Assembly (NCBI RefSeq): GCF_019929225.1
Contig: NZ_JAHZPA010000001.1
Span: 328,805 to 392,804, forward strand
Reading direction: 5' to 3'
Length of the DNA stretch: 64,000 bases
From: Streptococcus sanguinis
Lineage (GTDB): Bacteria; Bacillota; Bacilli; Lactobacillales; Streptococcaceae
Positions within the stretch are counted from its first letter, which is position 1; every line of letters begins with the position of its first letter. Below are positions 12,534-21,586 of this stretch, one piece after another. The notes below the pieces were generated by a model. It searched no databases, had not been told where the DNA came from, and was given only the letters and a program-made list of their open reading frames with translations. Both the position numbers and the translations under genes were made by a program.

Positions 12534-13433
12534 ATGAATGAAATTATTGTACGCAATCTAAAGAAAAATTTTCATGGTAAAGTTGTATTGGACATTCCTA
12601 GCTTTAAATCGCATTCAGGAGAGATTGTTTCTATAGTGGGCACCAATGGTGCAGGTAAATCAACTTTCATAAAAATTATCTCTGGCTTAATGTTACAAGA
12701 TGCAGGTGATGTATTTGTTTTTGGCAGTAAGAATACTTCGAAAGATATTCATAACAATGTCAAGCTTGTACTAGAAAGCGGTAGAGGCTACTATGAATAT
12801 CTGACGGCAAATCAAAATATTGATTACTTTTTACATTTGAATAAAATTTCGCGTGGTCAGGTTAAGGATGAATTGGAGGATTTATTTAATAAACTAGCTT
12901 TCCATCCCTATGTTGATGTATTGGTGTCCGAATTGTCACAAGGAACGAGACAAAAATTGTCTTTGATTATTGCGTTACTTTGTAAGCCAAAAGTATTGTG
13001 TTTAGATGAGCCAACCAATGGTCTGGATGTCATTGCCAAAAAGCAGTTTGCGAAATTGTTACTAACTCTCAGCCAAGAAAAAGGAACCATTGTTCTCATG
13101 ACGACTCATGATATCTATTTTGCAAAAGAAATATCAACAAGAATTTGTATCATGCGTAGCGGGAGAATAATACAGCAAGGTAGTTTCTCAGAAATCTTTG
13201 GGAAAAATACTAGGTGGGTTAAATATAGAATTGGTATTTCAAACTCTGATAAAGATGCTTTTGAGAGACTGTTTCCTGATTTATCTTATCAAGTAGAAAA
13301 TAAAAGATTGATTGTTGAAGTGAAAGATAGTCAGGTAAAAAATAATATCTTTAATAATTTTGAGATGATATTTTTTGAAGAAGTTGAAGAAAGCATCGAA
13401 GAAATATTGTATGAGGTTATCAATGATGATTAA
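12534..13433 (+). CDS. ABC transporter ATP-binding protein (ABC-2 type)
   Basis: This 299-residue ATPase has Walker A GTNGAGKST at 36-44, the signature LSQGTRQKL near 135, Walker B VLCLDEPTNGLD near 154 and the switch histidine in MTTHD. Residues after about 215 are a C-terminal extension typical of ABC-2 drug or bacteriocin exporters. It forms a unit with the next two membrane proteins. The region is visibly richer in A and T than the aro genes and uses many AAA, ATT and TTA codons, which suggests acquisition. The substrate is unknown; antimicrobial peptide export or immunity is one option. Confidence 0.88.
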   Translation: MNEIIVRNLKKNFHGKVVLDIPSFKSHSGEIVSIVGTNGAGKSTFIKIISGLMLQDAGDVFVFGSKNTSKDIHNNVKLVLESGRGYYEYLTANQNIDYFLHLNKISRGQVKDELEDLFNKLAFHPYVDVLVSELSQGTRQKLSLIIALLCKPKVLCLDEPTNGLDVIAKKQFAKLLLTLSQEKGTIVLMTTHDIYFAKEISTRICIMRSGRIIQQGSFSEIFGKNTRWVKYRIGISNSDKDAFERLFPDLSYQVENKRLIVEVKDSQVKNNIFNNFEMIFFEEVEESIEEILYEVINDD

Positions 13434-14163
13434 AGAAATAAGAAGGGAGTTAAAGAGACAGCTGCAGGAGATGATGCAGTTTAAATTTAATTTATTTTTT
13501 TCAAATTTTGGAATTTTGATAATGGTTTCAGCTTATCTTCAATATTTTAAAAATACACAAAGTAAATTTTTATTGCTATGTTTATTATTTACTTGGTATT
13601 TTACGAGTCATAGTATTACGCATCCAACTTTTTTTATTGAGGATGACCTTTATGATAGAACTTTGATAAGTATAATCCAGAGCAGTAAAAGTGTTTTTTA
13701 TGTCTTAATGTTTAAAATTATGGTTCAGATATTGGTGGATCTAGTTAAAGCTATACCTATATTTATCGTTTTATCCACGTTAAATGATATTGATTTTCCG
13801 GATGGTATCTTAAAGTTAGTTGTAAATCTGGCTGCATGTATGCTAACTATTATTAGCATGTATGGTTTAGGCTTTTGCCTATCAAGTCTCTGCTTCATTT
13901 TTAATCGTACTTCTAGCATTACATCTTTAATTTCTTATTTCATGCTCTATTTTACTGGCATACTAACACCGCTAGGTGGTTTATTTGGCTATATAGGAAA
14001 GCTTTTCCCTTACTACGCCTTGAGAAATTTTATTATTTCTCCGTCCTACCAGAGTGTTTTTTTAATTATAGTTTATTGTGCAGTATATTGGTCAGCTGGA
14101 ACTTTCCTATTTTTCACTTTATTGAACATTGCTAAAAAAAGAGGGAGCCTTTTCCATGTTTAG
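13423..14163 (+). CDS. ABC-2 type permease, first subunit
   Basis: This 246-residue protein has about six hydrophobic segments and the layout of ABC-2 permeases. I place the start at 13423 (MMIKEIRRELKRQLQE) because GAGG lies 6 bases upstream. An earlier in-frame ATG at 13375 would overlap the ATPase gene by 59 bases. The chosen start still overlaps the ATPase stop by 11 bases, showing coupling. The motif YFTGILTPLGGLFGYIGKLFP near the C-terminal third is like the loop before the last helices in this family. Confidence 0.75.
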   Translation: MMIKEIRRELKRQLQEMMQFKFNLFFSNFGILIMVSAYLQYFKNTQSKFLLLCLLFTWYFTSHSITHPTFFIEDDLYDRTLISIIQSSKSVFYVLMFKIMVQILVDLVKAIPIFIVLSTLNDIDFPDGILKLVVNLAACMLTIISMYGLGFCLSSLCFIFNRTSSITSLISYFMLYFTGILTPLGGLFGYIGKLFPYYALRNFIISPSYQSVFLIIVYCAVYWSAGTFLFFTLLNIAKKRGSLFHV

Positions 14164-14737
14164 TGAATTAAGAAGATATTTCAATTATAGAGTTCGATAC
14201 ACGTTTGATAGTATTTGCGAAGTAATTTATTCCATGATTTTTATTACAGGAATCATTATTATTTTCAATAGTGATAAACCGATAAACCTACTCTATTTTT
14301 TTATTTATTATTCTATAACTAATGTGATATTGCTTGCTAATGAGGAGTTGGAATTTGAAATTCGCACTAATCAATATACAAATATCAAAACAACTAGACG
14401 GACACCAATGATGATTTATATTGCTAGATCAACAACTTATTTTATTTGGTCGACATTCATTTTTTTGATTTCAATCATTCTATCTCATATGTTTTTTAAT
14501 GGAAAATTTTTGATGCCCTCATTACATTTAGTGGATTTGGTTTTGATGTCAATACTTAATTATGCTGTATTTTTTGTCTTATATACCATGGCAATTAAGT
14601 TAACAGAACGTTTTAAACGAGTATCCGTCTTATTGAATTTATTTAATACCATAATGCTACTTTATTCTGGACTAGTATTTCCTGCTCCCTTTTTTAGCTA
14701 TGCAGATGTGTTGGATATATTTTTGAGTAAAAAGTAA
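14156..14737 (+). CDS. ABC-2 type permease, second subunit, probably short at the C terminus
   Basis: The start at 14156 follows GAGGGAG and overlaps the previous permease by 8 bases. The 193-residue product has roughly five hydrophobic segments. The sequence LLYSGLVFPAPFFSYADVLD is the point where ABC-2 permeases normally continue into another loop and a last helix, but here the chain stops 16 residues later in SKK. No continuation is visible in other frames within the next 150 bases. It may be truncated or a naturally short partner. Confidence 0.65.
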   Translation: MFSELRRYFNYRVRYTFDSICEVIYSMIFITGIIIIFNSDKPINLLYFFIYYSITNVILLANEELEFEIRTNQYTNIKTTRRTPMMIYIARSTTYFIWSTFIFLISIILSHMFFNGKFLMPSLHLVDLVLMSILNYAVFFVLYTMAIKLTERFKRVSVLLNLFNTIMLLYSGLVFPAPFFSYADVLDIFLSKK

Positions 14738-14905
14738 AAGTGAATTGATATGCTTCGAACTAGTTTTTAAGTCTTTCTCTGAAAGATTATAAAGTAGGCT
14801 TACGTTTAATGGTTTCATTCAAATATTCAGTTTCCTATTATGTCCCCGTCTAGAGAAAAAAACGACCATCTAAGTTGGTAAATAACTTCAGGAGGTTTAT
14901 ACGCT
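14738..14905. other. AT-rich spacer between the two ABC transporter loci
   Basis: These 168 bases have no convincing gene. A small hairpin TCTTTC-TCT-GAAAGA lies near 14774-14788. The last part carries the strong AGGAGG ribosome binding site of the following exporter. A promoter is likely here, but I cannot place one with confidence. Confidence 0.4.
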
Positions 14906-16525
14906 ATGCTTAGATCTTATGTAACTAAAAAGTATTTATTCTTCTATTTTGTGGCGATTATGATTACTTGGTTGGAGGCTGTTATTACACCAGCTTTGAT
15001 TCAGTATATTGTCTCTAGTTTTACCAATCACCAGTTGCATTTGTTGTGGCAGGTCTTGACTTGGGGGATTGTGGGGAATTTGATTCTCTTGCTGGGTTTG
15101 GCAGGGAAACGCTATTTCTATGCACGAGTGCTGACGGACTTCAAGTCGGGCATTAAGCAGGCTATCTTTCAGACTTTCTTATATAGCCGTCGGATAGCGG
15201 ATGAAGAGGTTTTGTCCGACCTGGAAAATGATGTGAAACAGCTAGAAGATAACTATATTGAGCCGACTGTTATTATCATTTCTTCTTTGGGATTTACAAC
15301 CGTCTCCATCTGCTATGCTCTCTGGACAAATTTTTATCTCGGCTTGCTCTTTATCATTTTTTATTCGATACCGGTTCTTTGTAGTGGGATTGGTTCCAAA
15401 CGTTTGGATACGATTTCTGAGCATAAGTCCATGGCTAACCAGAGCTACGTCTCTCAAGTGACCAATATGATTGCGGGTGCTCGTTCCATACGGCATTATC
15501 GGGGACAAAGCTTATTTTACAAACTGTTTTCCAAAGATTTACACAAGGCTTTAGAGCAAGAAGTCGCCTATGAAAAGCAACGGACTTTAAACAGTCTCTT
15601 TATCAATGGGATTGATGCCTTTTGCTCGGTTGCGCCGATTGTGATTGGTGGTTTCATGACCTATTACAACTACCTATCTGCAGCCAGCTTTGTTGGGATT
15701 TACCTAGTATCGCATAATATCGGCTACCAATTTCAGGAGCTATCTTACTTTATCAATACCAGGAAGTCAGCAAAGTCTCTCTGTGATAAGTATCAAAAAT
15801 TGCTGGGAGAGGAGTTGACGATGCCTTCTGTTCTTGAAGGTTCTGTCTTTCCTATCCAGCTAGAGCAAGTTAGCGTAGAGCGTGATGGTCGAGAAATCCT
15901 AGCCCCTTGCGATCTTACCATTGAAGAAGGGGAAAAGATTGCCATTATCGGAGAAAGTGGGTCTGGGAAAACAACCTTACTGAACCTCATCTATGGTGAA
16001 ATCAAGCCTAGTCAAGGTCAGATTCGCTACCATGGACAAGAGCTAAGCTCGGATGAACTCTATCAGGCAGGAGCCTACATTCTCCAGTCTAGTCATGTCT
16101 TTGATGGATTGACACTAGAGGAAAATATTGCTTTGGGACAAGAATTGGATTCCGTAAGGATGGAGGAGATTCTGCAGCAAACCGGTTTGAAAGCTCTCCA
16201 AGGCAAAATACCCAACAATCAAACCCTGTCAGGCGGTGAGAAGCAGCGGCTAGAAATTGCTCGAGCTCTCTATCACAATCGTCAATTTATCCTGGCTGAT
16301 GAAGTCAAGGCCAATCTGGATCTTAAAAATCAAGAGAAAATCAGTCAGCTTCTCTTCTCACTCCCACAAGCAATCGTAGAAGTGATTCATCACTATAGCG
16401 AAGAGGACTTGAAGTGCTATGATAAGGTGATAAAATTGGAGAGATCTGAAAATATCGGTACAAAAATGTCAAATGAAGATTATATTGAAGAACTTGATGA
16501 ACGACTGAATAATTTTAAAAGCTAA
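14906..16525 (+). CDS. ABC exporter, fused membrane and ATP-binding domains
   Basis: The 539-residue protein is a half-size type I exporter that should work as a homodimer or with a distant partner. The membrane domain spans about residues 1-300. The nucleotide domain has Walker A GESGSGKTT, a Q loop YILQSSHVFDG, signature LSGGEKQR and Walker B FILADEVKANLD, where the usual DEP or DEA is DEV. AGGAGG precedes the ATG. It differs in type from the ABC-2 system upstream. Bacteriocin, peptide or drug export is plausible, but nothing in the sequence fixes the substrate. Confidence 0.85.
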   Translation: MLRSYVTKKYLFFYFVAIMITWLEAVITPALIQYIVSSFTNHQLHLLWQVLTWGIVGNLILLLGLAGKRYFYARVLTDFKSGIKQAIFQTFLYSRRIADEEVLSDLENDVKQLEDNYIEPTVIIISSLGFTTVSICYALWTNFYLGLLFIIFYSIPVLCSGIGSKRLDTISEHKSMANQSYVSQVTNMIAGARSIRHYRGQSLFYKLFSKDLHKALEQEVAYEKQRTLNSLFINGIDAFCSVAPIVIGGFMTYYNYLSAASFVGIYLVSHNIGYQFQELSYFINTRKSAKSLCDKYQKLLGEELTMPSVLEGSVFPIQLEQVSVERDGREILAPCDLTIEEGEKIAIIGESGSGKTTLLNLIYGEIKPSQGQIRYHGQELSSDELYQAGAYILQSSHVFDGLTLEENIALGQELDSVRMEEILQQTGLKALQGKIPNNQTLSGGEKQRLEIARALYHNRQFILADEVKANLDLKNQEKISQLLFSLPQAIVEVIHHYSEEDLKCYDKVIKLERSENIGTKMSNEDYIEELDERLNNFKS

Positions 16526-16599
16526 AAAAATAAAGCGATTGTATTGAATTAGAGTTTGAACTATATAATAGTGTTGTAAAGTTAATCGAGGAGTTATTG

Positions 16600-17478
16600 A
16601 TGGATTTTATTAGTAAGATAGCCATAAATAAAGGCTGGTCAGATGATAAAAAATATTGTGTTACAAACCAGAACCATCAAAAATATTTATTGCGTGTTTC
16701 TGATAAAGAAAAGTTAGATTCTAAGAAAATTGAATTTGATATAATGGAGAAAATTGCTTCTCTTGGAGTTCGTATGTGTAAACCGATTAAATTTGAACTC
16801 TGCGGTGACGAAGTGCATTCTATACACGAGTGGATAGACGGAAAAGATGCAATAGATACCATTTTAACTTATTCAGAAAAACAACAATGCACTTACGGGA
16901 TAGAAGCAGGAAGAATGCTTAGAAAGATTCATACAATTCCTGCTACAGAAGTTTGTGAAGACTGGGAAATATTTTTTAATAGAAAAATTGATAATAAAAT
17001 CTCCAAATACAAAGAATGTCCCGTCCAATATGAAAGTGGGCAGGTCTTCATTGATTTTTTGAACGAAAACCGTGAACTGCTAGAGAATAGACCCCAAGTT
17101 TTCCAACATGGTGATTATCATATTGGAAATTTCATGATTGGAGAAGATCGTGAGATTTATGTGATTGACTTTGATCGTTTTGACTTTGGAGATCCTTGGG
17201 AGGAGTTCAATCGTATTGTGTGGTCAGCTCAAGTATCTCCCTCCTTTGCATCAGGTATGATAGATGGATATTTTGACGACAAGGTTCCAGATTTATTTTG
17301 GAAACTTCTTGCCGTCTACATTCTAAGTAACTTAATTGGAGCTCTTCCATGGGCTATTCCTTATGGAGATGAAGAAGTATCAGTAATGCAAAATCAAGCT
17401 AAGGAAATTTTAGAATGGTATGATGATATGAACCGACTAGTCCCAAGTTGGTATATGAACAAGAATAATACTGAATAA
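16600..17478 (+). CDS. Aminoglycoside phosphotransferase-fold kinase
   Basis: This 292-residue protein has the APH/choline kinase fold. The catalytic HGDYHIGNFMI and the metal-binding DFDRFDFGDPWEEFNR are clear, and an N-terminal beta-rich region would hold ATP. ATG at 16600 follows CGAGGAG and is preferred to the TTG three bases earlier. The gene is AT-rich and stands alone between an exporter and a sugar gene. Such proteins phosphorylate small molecules, which could be an antibiotic, a sugar or choline; the substrate cannot be read from sequence. Confidence 0.8.
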   Translation: MDFISKIAINKGWSDDKKYCVTNQNHQKYLLRVSDKEKLDSKKIEFDIMEKIASLGVRMCKPIKFELCGDEVHSIHEWIDGKDAIDTILTYSEKQQCTYGIEAGRMLRKIHTIPATEVCEDWEIFFNRKIDNKISKYKECPVQYESGQVFIDFLNENRELLENRPQVFQHGDYHIGNFMIGEDREIYVIDFDRFDFGDPWEEFNRIVWSAQVSPSFASGMIDGYFDDKVPDLFWKLLAVYILSNLIGALPWAIPYGDEEVSVMQNQAKEILEWYDDMNRLVPSWYMNKNNTE

Positions 17479-17548
17479 TTTAAGCGTTTGAATATCAATT
17501 TGGAAAAAGAATAGAATACAATGAAATCTCAAAATTGAAACTACTATT

Positions 17549-17572
17549 AAGCCTTGTCCTCAAGGCTTTTTA
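17549..17572 (+). terminator. Terminator after the APH-like kinase
   Basis: AAGCCTTG (17549-17556) and CAAGGCTT (17561-17568) form a perfect 8-bp stem with the loop TCCT, followed by TT and TAAT. Confidence 0.8.
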
Positions 17573-17615
17573 ATATTCTCTGCTATACTTCCTATTCCCA
17601 AACTTAAACAATGGC

Positions 17616-17644
17616 TTGCAATCATTTTTTTAAAATAGTATACT
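17616..17644 (+). promoter_or_regulatory. Promoter of the GH13 gene
   Basis: TTGCAA (17616-17621) and TATACT (17639-17644) are 17 bases apart. The predicted start, near 17651, lies just before the cre-like site. Confidence 0.65.
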
Positions 17645-17656
17645 AGGGCTAGGCTA

Positions 17657-17670
17657 TGGAATCGTTTGCA
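17657..17670 (+). promoter_or_regulatory. CcpA cre site
   Basis: TGGAATCGTTTGCA matches the catabolite-responsive element consensus TGWNANCGNTNWCA at 12 of 14 positions and is flanked by A and T as usual. It lies just downstream of the predicted start of transcription, where CcpA binding normally represses. Confidence 0.65.
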
Positions 17671-17716
17671 TAAAGCTGCAATGAGTTTAAAAAGAGAAAT
17701 CTAGGAGATGAAAAGT

Positions 17717-19474
17717 ATGGAATTAACAGCCATTTATCACAGACCGGAGTCGGAGTATGCCTACCTTTATAAAGAAGGTCAAGTGCATATCAGAATTAGG
17801 ACTAAGAAAGATGATGTAGAGAAAATCGTTTTGCACTATGGCGATCCCTTTATTTTTCTTGAGGATTCTTATGAAGATGTGAAAGAGATGGTCAAGGTGA
17901 CCTCTGATGCCTTATTTGATTATTGGCAAGTTGTTGTCTCTGTGCGCTTTGCTAGGCTCCAATATCTGTTTGAGCTTGAGGATAAAAAAGGTCAAAGCAT
18001 CTTATATGGAGATAAAGGCTTCGCTGACAATAGTCCAGAAAATCTTGCTTTAGAGGGCAATGGTTTTAAACTCCCTTATATTCACGAAATCGATGGCTGC
18101 AAGGTTCCTGACTGGGTTTCAAAAACGGTCTGGTATCAGATTTTTCCTGAACGTTTTGCCAATGGAAATGTTGAACTTTCACCAGAGAGAGCTCTAGATT
18201 GGGATTCGTCTATCACACCTAAAAGCAGTGATTTCTTTGGTGGGGATTTACAGGGGATTATTGACCATCTGGATTATTTGCAAGACCTAGGGATTACAGG
18301 GCTTTACCTTTGTCCCATCTTTGAATCGCCAAGCAATCACAAGTACAATACGACAGATTACTTTGAAATTGATCGACACTTTGGAGACAAGGAAACCTTC
18401 CGTCAACTGGTGGAGCAGGCTCACCTGCGTGGCATGAAGGTCATGCTGGACGCGGTTTTCAATCATATGGGTGATCAATCTTCTCAATGGCAGGATGTTC
18501 TCAAGCATGGTGAAAAGTCAGCATATAAAGACTGGTTCCACATTCAAGAGTTCCCAGTGACGAATGATAAGCTTGTGAATCCAAAAGAACTGCCTTATCA
18601 TACCTTTGCCTTTGCCAGCTATATGCCTAAGTTAAACACGGCAAATCCTGAGGTGAAAGACTATCTCTTAAGCATTGCGACCTATTGGATTGAACATTTT
18701 GACATTGATGCTTGGCGACTGGATGTAGCCAATGAGGTTGATCATCAATTTTGGCGAGATTTTCGCAAGGCAGTTTTGGCCAAAAAGCCTGACCTTTATA
18801 TTCTTGGAGAAGTTTGGCATACCTCTCAGCCTTGGCTCAATGGCGACGAGTTTCACGCTGTCATGAACTATCCACTATCCGATAGTATCAAGGACTACTT
18901 TTTGAGCAGGAGCAAGAAGACCAGTCAATTTATAGCTGAGATTAACAGCCAGTCCATGTACTACAAGCAGCAAATTTCTGAGGTCATGTTCAATCTCTTG
19001 GATTCGCATGATACGGAGCGCATTTTGGCGACAGCTCAAGGTGATATCCAGCTGGTCAAATCCGCACTTGCCTTTCTCTTTTTACAAAGGGGAACGCCTT
19101 GTATCTATTATGGAACCGAGCTAGAATTGGATGGAGGTATGGACCCGGATTGTAGACGGGTCATGCCTTGGGACCGGGTGTCTGATAGCAATGACATGCT
19201 CAATTTTATGAAGAACTTGATTCAGCTTCGCAAAGATATTGCGGATATTATTCAGCATGGGAAATATAGTCTAGAAGAAATCGAACCTGATGTACTGGCT
19301 TTAGAATGGCAACATGATCGTCAAGTAATCCGAGCCATTTTTAATCAGTCGAATGAGAATTATCTGTTAGACAGAGATTCAGCTGATTTAGTGAGTCATT
19401 GCCAAACTGATGACCAACAACTTGTCATCTTACCAAAGGGATTTGTAGTTTATTGTGATGAGTCTAAAAAGTAA
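17717..19474 (+). CDS. GH13 neopullulanase / maltogenic amylase type enzyme
   Basis: This 585-residue enzyme hydrolyses alpha-1,4 and possibly alpha-1,6 bonds in maltodextrins, cyclodextrins or pullulan fragments. Residues 1-120 resemble the CBM34-type N domain of subfamily GH13_20. The catalytic barrel has region I DAVFNHMG, nucleophile D336 in WRLDVANE, acid E365 in ILGEVWH and D432 in LDSHDTERI. There is no signal peptide, so it acts on imported oligosaccharides. ATG 17717 is preferred over 17708 because AGGAG at 17703-17707 would touch the earlier codon. A cre site suggests glucose repression. Confidence 0.92.
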   Translation: MELTAIYHRPESEYAYLYKEGQVHIRIRTKKDDVEKIVLHYGDPFIFLEDSYEDVKEMVKVTSDALFDYWQVVVSVRFARLQYLFELEDKKGQSILYGDKGFADNSPENLALEGNGFKLPYIHEIDGCKVPDWVSKTVWYQIFPERFANGNVELSPERALDWDSSITPKSSDFFGGDLQGIIDHLDYLQDLGITGLYLCPIFESPSNHKYNTTDYFEIDRHFGDKETFRQLVEQAHLRGMKVMLDAVFNHMGDQSSQWQDVLKHGEKSAYKDWFHIQEFPVTNDKLVNPKELPYHTFAFASYMPKLNTANPEVKDYLLSIATYWIEHFDIDAWRLDVANEVDHQFWRDFRKAVLAKKPDLYILGEVWHTSQPWLNGDEFHAVMNYPLSDSIKDYFLSRSKKTSQFIAEINSQSMYYKQQISEVMFNLLDSHDTERILATAQGDIQLVKSALAFLFLQRGTPCIYYGTELELDGGMDPDCRRVMPWDRVSDSNDMLNFMKNLIQLRKDIADIIQHGKYSLEEIEPDVLALEWQHDRQVIRAIFNQSNENYLLDRDSADLVSHCQTDDQQLVILPKGFVVYCDESKK

Positions 19475-19560
19475 TGGAATAGAAATAAAGGAATCCGAAC
19501 AAACAAGGTCTTAAAAATTCCTTCTTTAAAAGTGTTAGAATTTTTTCATGGTGGTGTAAG

Positions 19561-20058
19561 ATGAAATCAAAAGGACTTCTGAAGAAAAAGTTGATTAATC
19601 TAGCTAGTGGGGAGTTGGTCGCTGTTTTAGTATTTTGGATGAATTTTTTTCTGCTTAAAAAGTGGATTCTTACTACTAAAGCCTTCATTTCTATTTCCTT
19701 CTCCTTGTTTCTCCTAACTTTTATCTTGATACAGGGTTCCGTTTTTTGGTTGATTTTAATCAAGAGGATTTCCAATCCAGGATTTGCTGAAAAGTATACA
19801 GGACAAATTTACAAGATATTGAAGAAATTGGATTTTATTTTACTAGCTACGGGAATTTTTGTGATATTATTGAATCATGGAGAATTTTCCTCGTTTATCA
19901 TTTCTTTTTCGATTTGGATGTTTGCTCTTATAGAGTGGGTAAATTACTATCTATTGCAATTGTCATACAGCTTGAATCTTGCTGTTTTATGGAGATACAT
20001 CAGAAATAGGAAATTGAAAAAGAGTAAAATTGCAAAGAAAATTGAGAAAATCCTATAA
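19561..20058 (+). CDS. Unknown small membrane protein
   Basis: I do not recognise this 165-residue protein. It has four hydrophobic segments, roughly at residues 12-32, 42-66, 90-108 and 110-140, and a very basic C terminus ending in KSKIAKKIEKIL. It starts at an ATG 10 bases after GGTGGTG. The gene is AT-rich and lies between the GH13 gene and a ClbS-like gene, both on the same strand. Confidence 0.6.
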   Translation: MKSKGLLKKKLINLASGELVAVLVFWMNFFLLKKWILTTKAFISISFSLFLLTFILIQGSVFWLILIKRISNPGFAEKYTGQIYKILKKLDFILLATGIFVILLNHGEFSSFIISFSIWMFALIEWVNYYLLQLSYSLNLAVLWRYIRNRKLKKSKIAKKIEKIL

Positions 20059-20117
20059 ACGCTGATGATTTGCAAAACGATTTCCAAGAGCTGAAAGTTG
20101 CAAAGGAGTGCAATCTT

Positions 20118-20660
20118 ATGCCTAGACCGAAAACTAAAGAAGATTTGATGCTAGCTGCCAAGGAAAACTTTGAGAAGTTACAAACTCTCATTTCCAAATT
20201 GTCTGATCAAGAGTTAAATACGCCTTTTGATTTTTCTCGGGATGAAAAGAAGAAGGAGGCCCATTGGAGGCGAGATAAAAATGTAAGAGATGTTTTGATT
20301 CACCTCTATGAATGGCATCAGCTCTTGTTGAATTGGGTGCATTCCAATCAAAAGGGTCAAGAGCAGCCCTTTCTTCCTGCGCCCTACAACTGGAAGACTT
20401 ATGGAGAGTTGAATCTGGAATTTTGGAAGAAGCATCAGAATACTTCTCTTGAAGAGGCAACAGAGATCTTTCATCAGTCCCGTCAAGATGTTTTGGACTT
20501 AGCTGACACATTTACAAATGAAGAATTATTTTCAAAAGACGTATATAAATGGGTCGGAGGGACCGTACTAGGTTCCTATTTTGTAAGTGCTACTTCCAGC
20601 CATTATGACTGGGCCATGAAAAAATTGAAGGCTCATCAAAAAAATTGTAAAGCAAAATAG
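20118..20660 (+). CDS. ClbS/DfsB family four-helix protein
   Basis: The 180-residue protein resembles the ClbS/DfsB (DUF1706) family: MPRPKTKEDLMLAAKENFEK at the start, WHQLLLNWV in the middle, FLPAPYNWKTYGELN and a final SHYDWAMKKLK. ClbS itself is a colibactin self-protection cyclopropane hydrolase, but most family members have no known role and no colibactin genes are present here. The start at 20118 is 9 bases after AGGAG. Confidence 0.78.
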   Translation: MPRPKTKEDLMLAAKENFEKLQTLISKLSDQELNTPFDFSRDEKKKEAHWRRDKNVRDVLIHLYEWHQLLLNWVHSNQKGQEQPFLPAPYNWKTYGELNLEFWKKHQNTSLEEATEIFHQSRQDVLDLADTFTNEELFSKDVYKWVGGTVLGSYFVSATSSHYDWAMKKLKAHQKNCKAK

Positions 20661-20693
20661 TCTGTAGAAGACAAGAATTAGAGAGAAATAAGA

Positions 20694-21539
20694 ATGAAGA
20701 AATACAGCAAAATAATCATGTCCTGCGCCTGCCTGGCTTTGACTTTTGGACTGGCGGCATGCGCCAGTTCGCAGAAAAATAAAGAAACAAGTCAAACTAC
20801 ATCGACTTATTCAAATCTAAACAGTAAAAAGAGTGTCGAAGAAGTTAAGAGTTTGTTGGCTGCCAACTTGGATAAAGACAGTGTCGATAACTTTGTCAAT
20901 CTAGTCAATGACTACAATGGACTTGTTGGTTCTACTGGATTAAGGGGCGATTTCACTAAGTTTACCAAAACTGAATATGACGTAGAAAAAATCAATCCTC
21001 TATGGCAGGCAAAAAAGGGCGATTTTATCGGAACAAATTGTCGGATTAATACTTATACTTTGCTGAAAAATAGCATCGAAATCCCTCAAATCGAAAAAGA
21101 TGACGAACTCTTGTTCATAGATAATGATTCGATTGACAAGGGCAAGCTCTTTGATGCCAAGGATAAGGAAGAATTTAATATCCTGTTTTCAAGAGTCAAA
21201 ACTGAAGCGACTCAAGATGTCAAAGTCCATGCTAAGAAGATGGAGGAATACTTCAAAAAGTTCAAGTTTAGCGAAAAAGCACGGATGCTTTCAGTCATTG
21301 TCCACGACAATCTTGATGGCGATTCTCTCTTTGTAGGGCATGTCGGCGTCTTGGTTCCAGATAAAGACGGATATTTATTTGTCGAAAAGCTGACCTTTGA
21401 AGAGCCTTACCAGGCTATCAAGTTTGCGACCAAGGAAGATGTCTACAAATACTTGCAGACCAAATATAAAGACTACACAGGGGAAGGTTTGGCCAAGCCC
21501 TTTATCATGGACAATGATAAGTGGGTAGAGGGTAAGTAG
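20694..21539 (+). CDS. DUF4300 family lipoprotein
   Basis: This 281-residue protein has a type II signal peptide with a lipobox GLAAC, predicting a lipidated cysteine at residue 23 and attachment to the outer face of the membrane. The mature part contains YSNLNSKKSVEEVKSLL, characteristic of streptococcal DUF4300 proteins. The function is unknown. It follows the ClbS-like gene by 33 bases. Confidence 0.8.
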   Translation: MKKYSKIIMSCACLALTFGLAACASSQKNKETSQTTSTYSNLNSKKSVEEVKSLLAANLDKDSVDNFVNLVNDYNGLVGSTGLRGDFTKFTKTEYDVEKINPLWQAKKGDFIGTNCRINTYTLLKNSIEIPQIEKDDELLFIDNDSIDKGKLFDAKDKEEFNILFSRVKTEATQDVKVHAKKMEEYFKKFKFSEKARMLSVIVHDNLDGDSLFVGHVGVLVPDKDGYLFVEKLTFEEPYQAIKFATKEDVYKYLQTKYKDYTGEGLAKPFIMDNDKWVEGK

Positions 21540-21586
21540 TGTGCTTTAGTTAGCATTAAGAAAAGAGAACTGGGAGATTGTAGCGT

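Noticed and set aside
20118..20660. Part of a colibactin-like toxin system
   Set aside because: No polyketide or peptide synthase genes are in the window, so only the family likeness remains.
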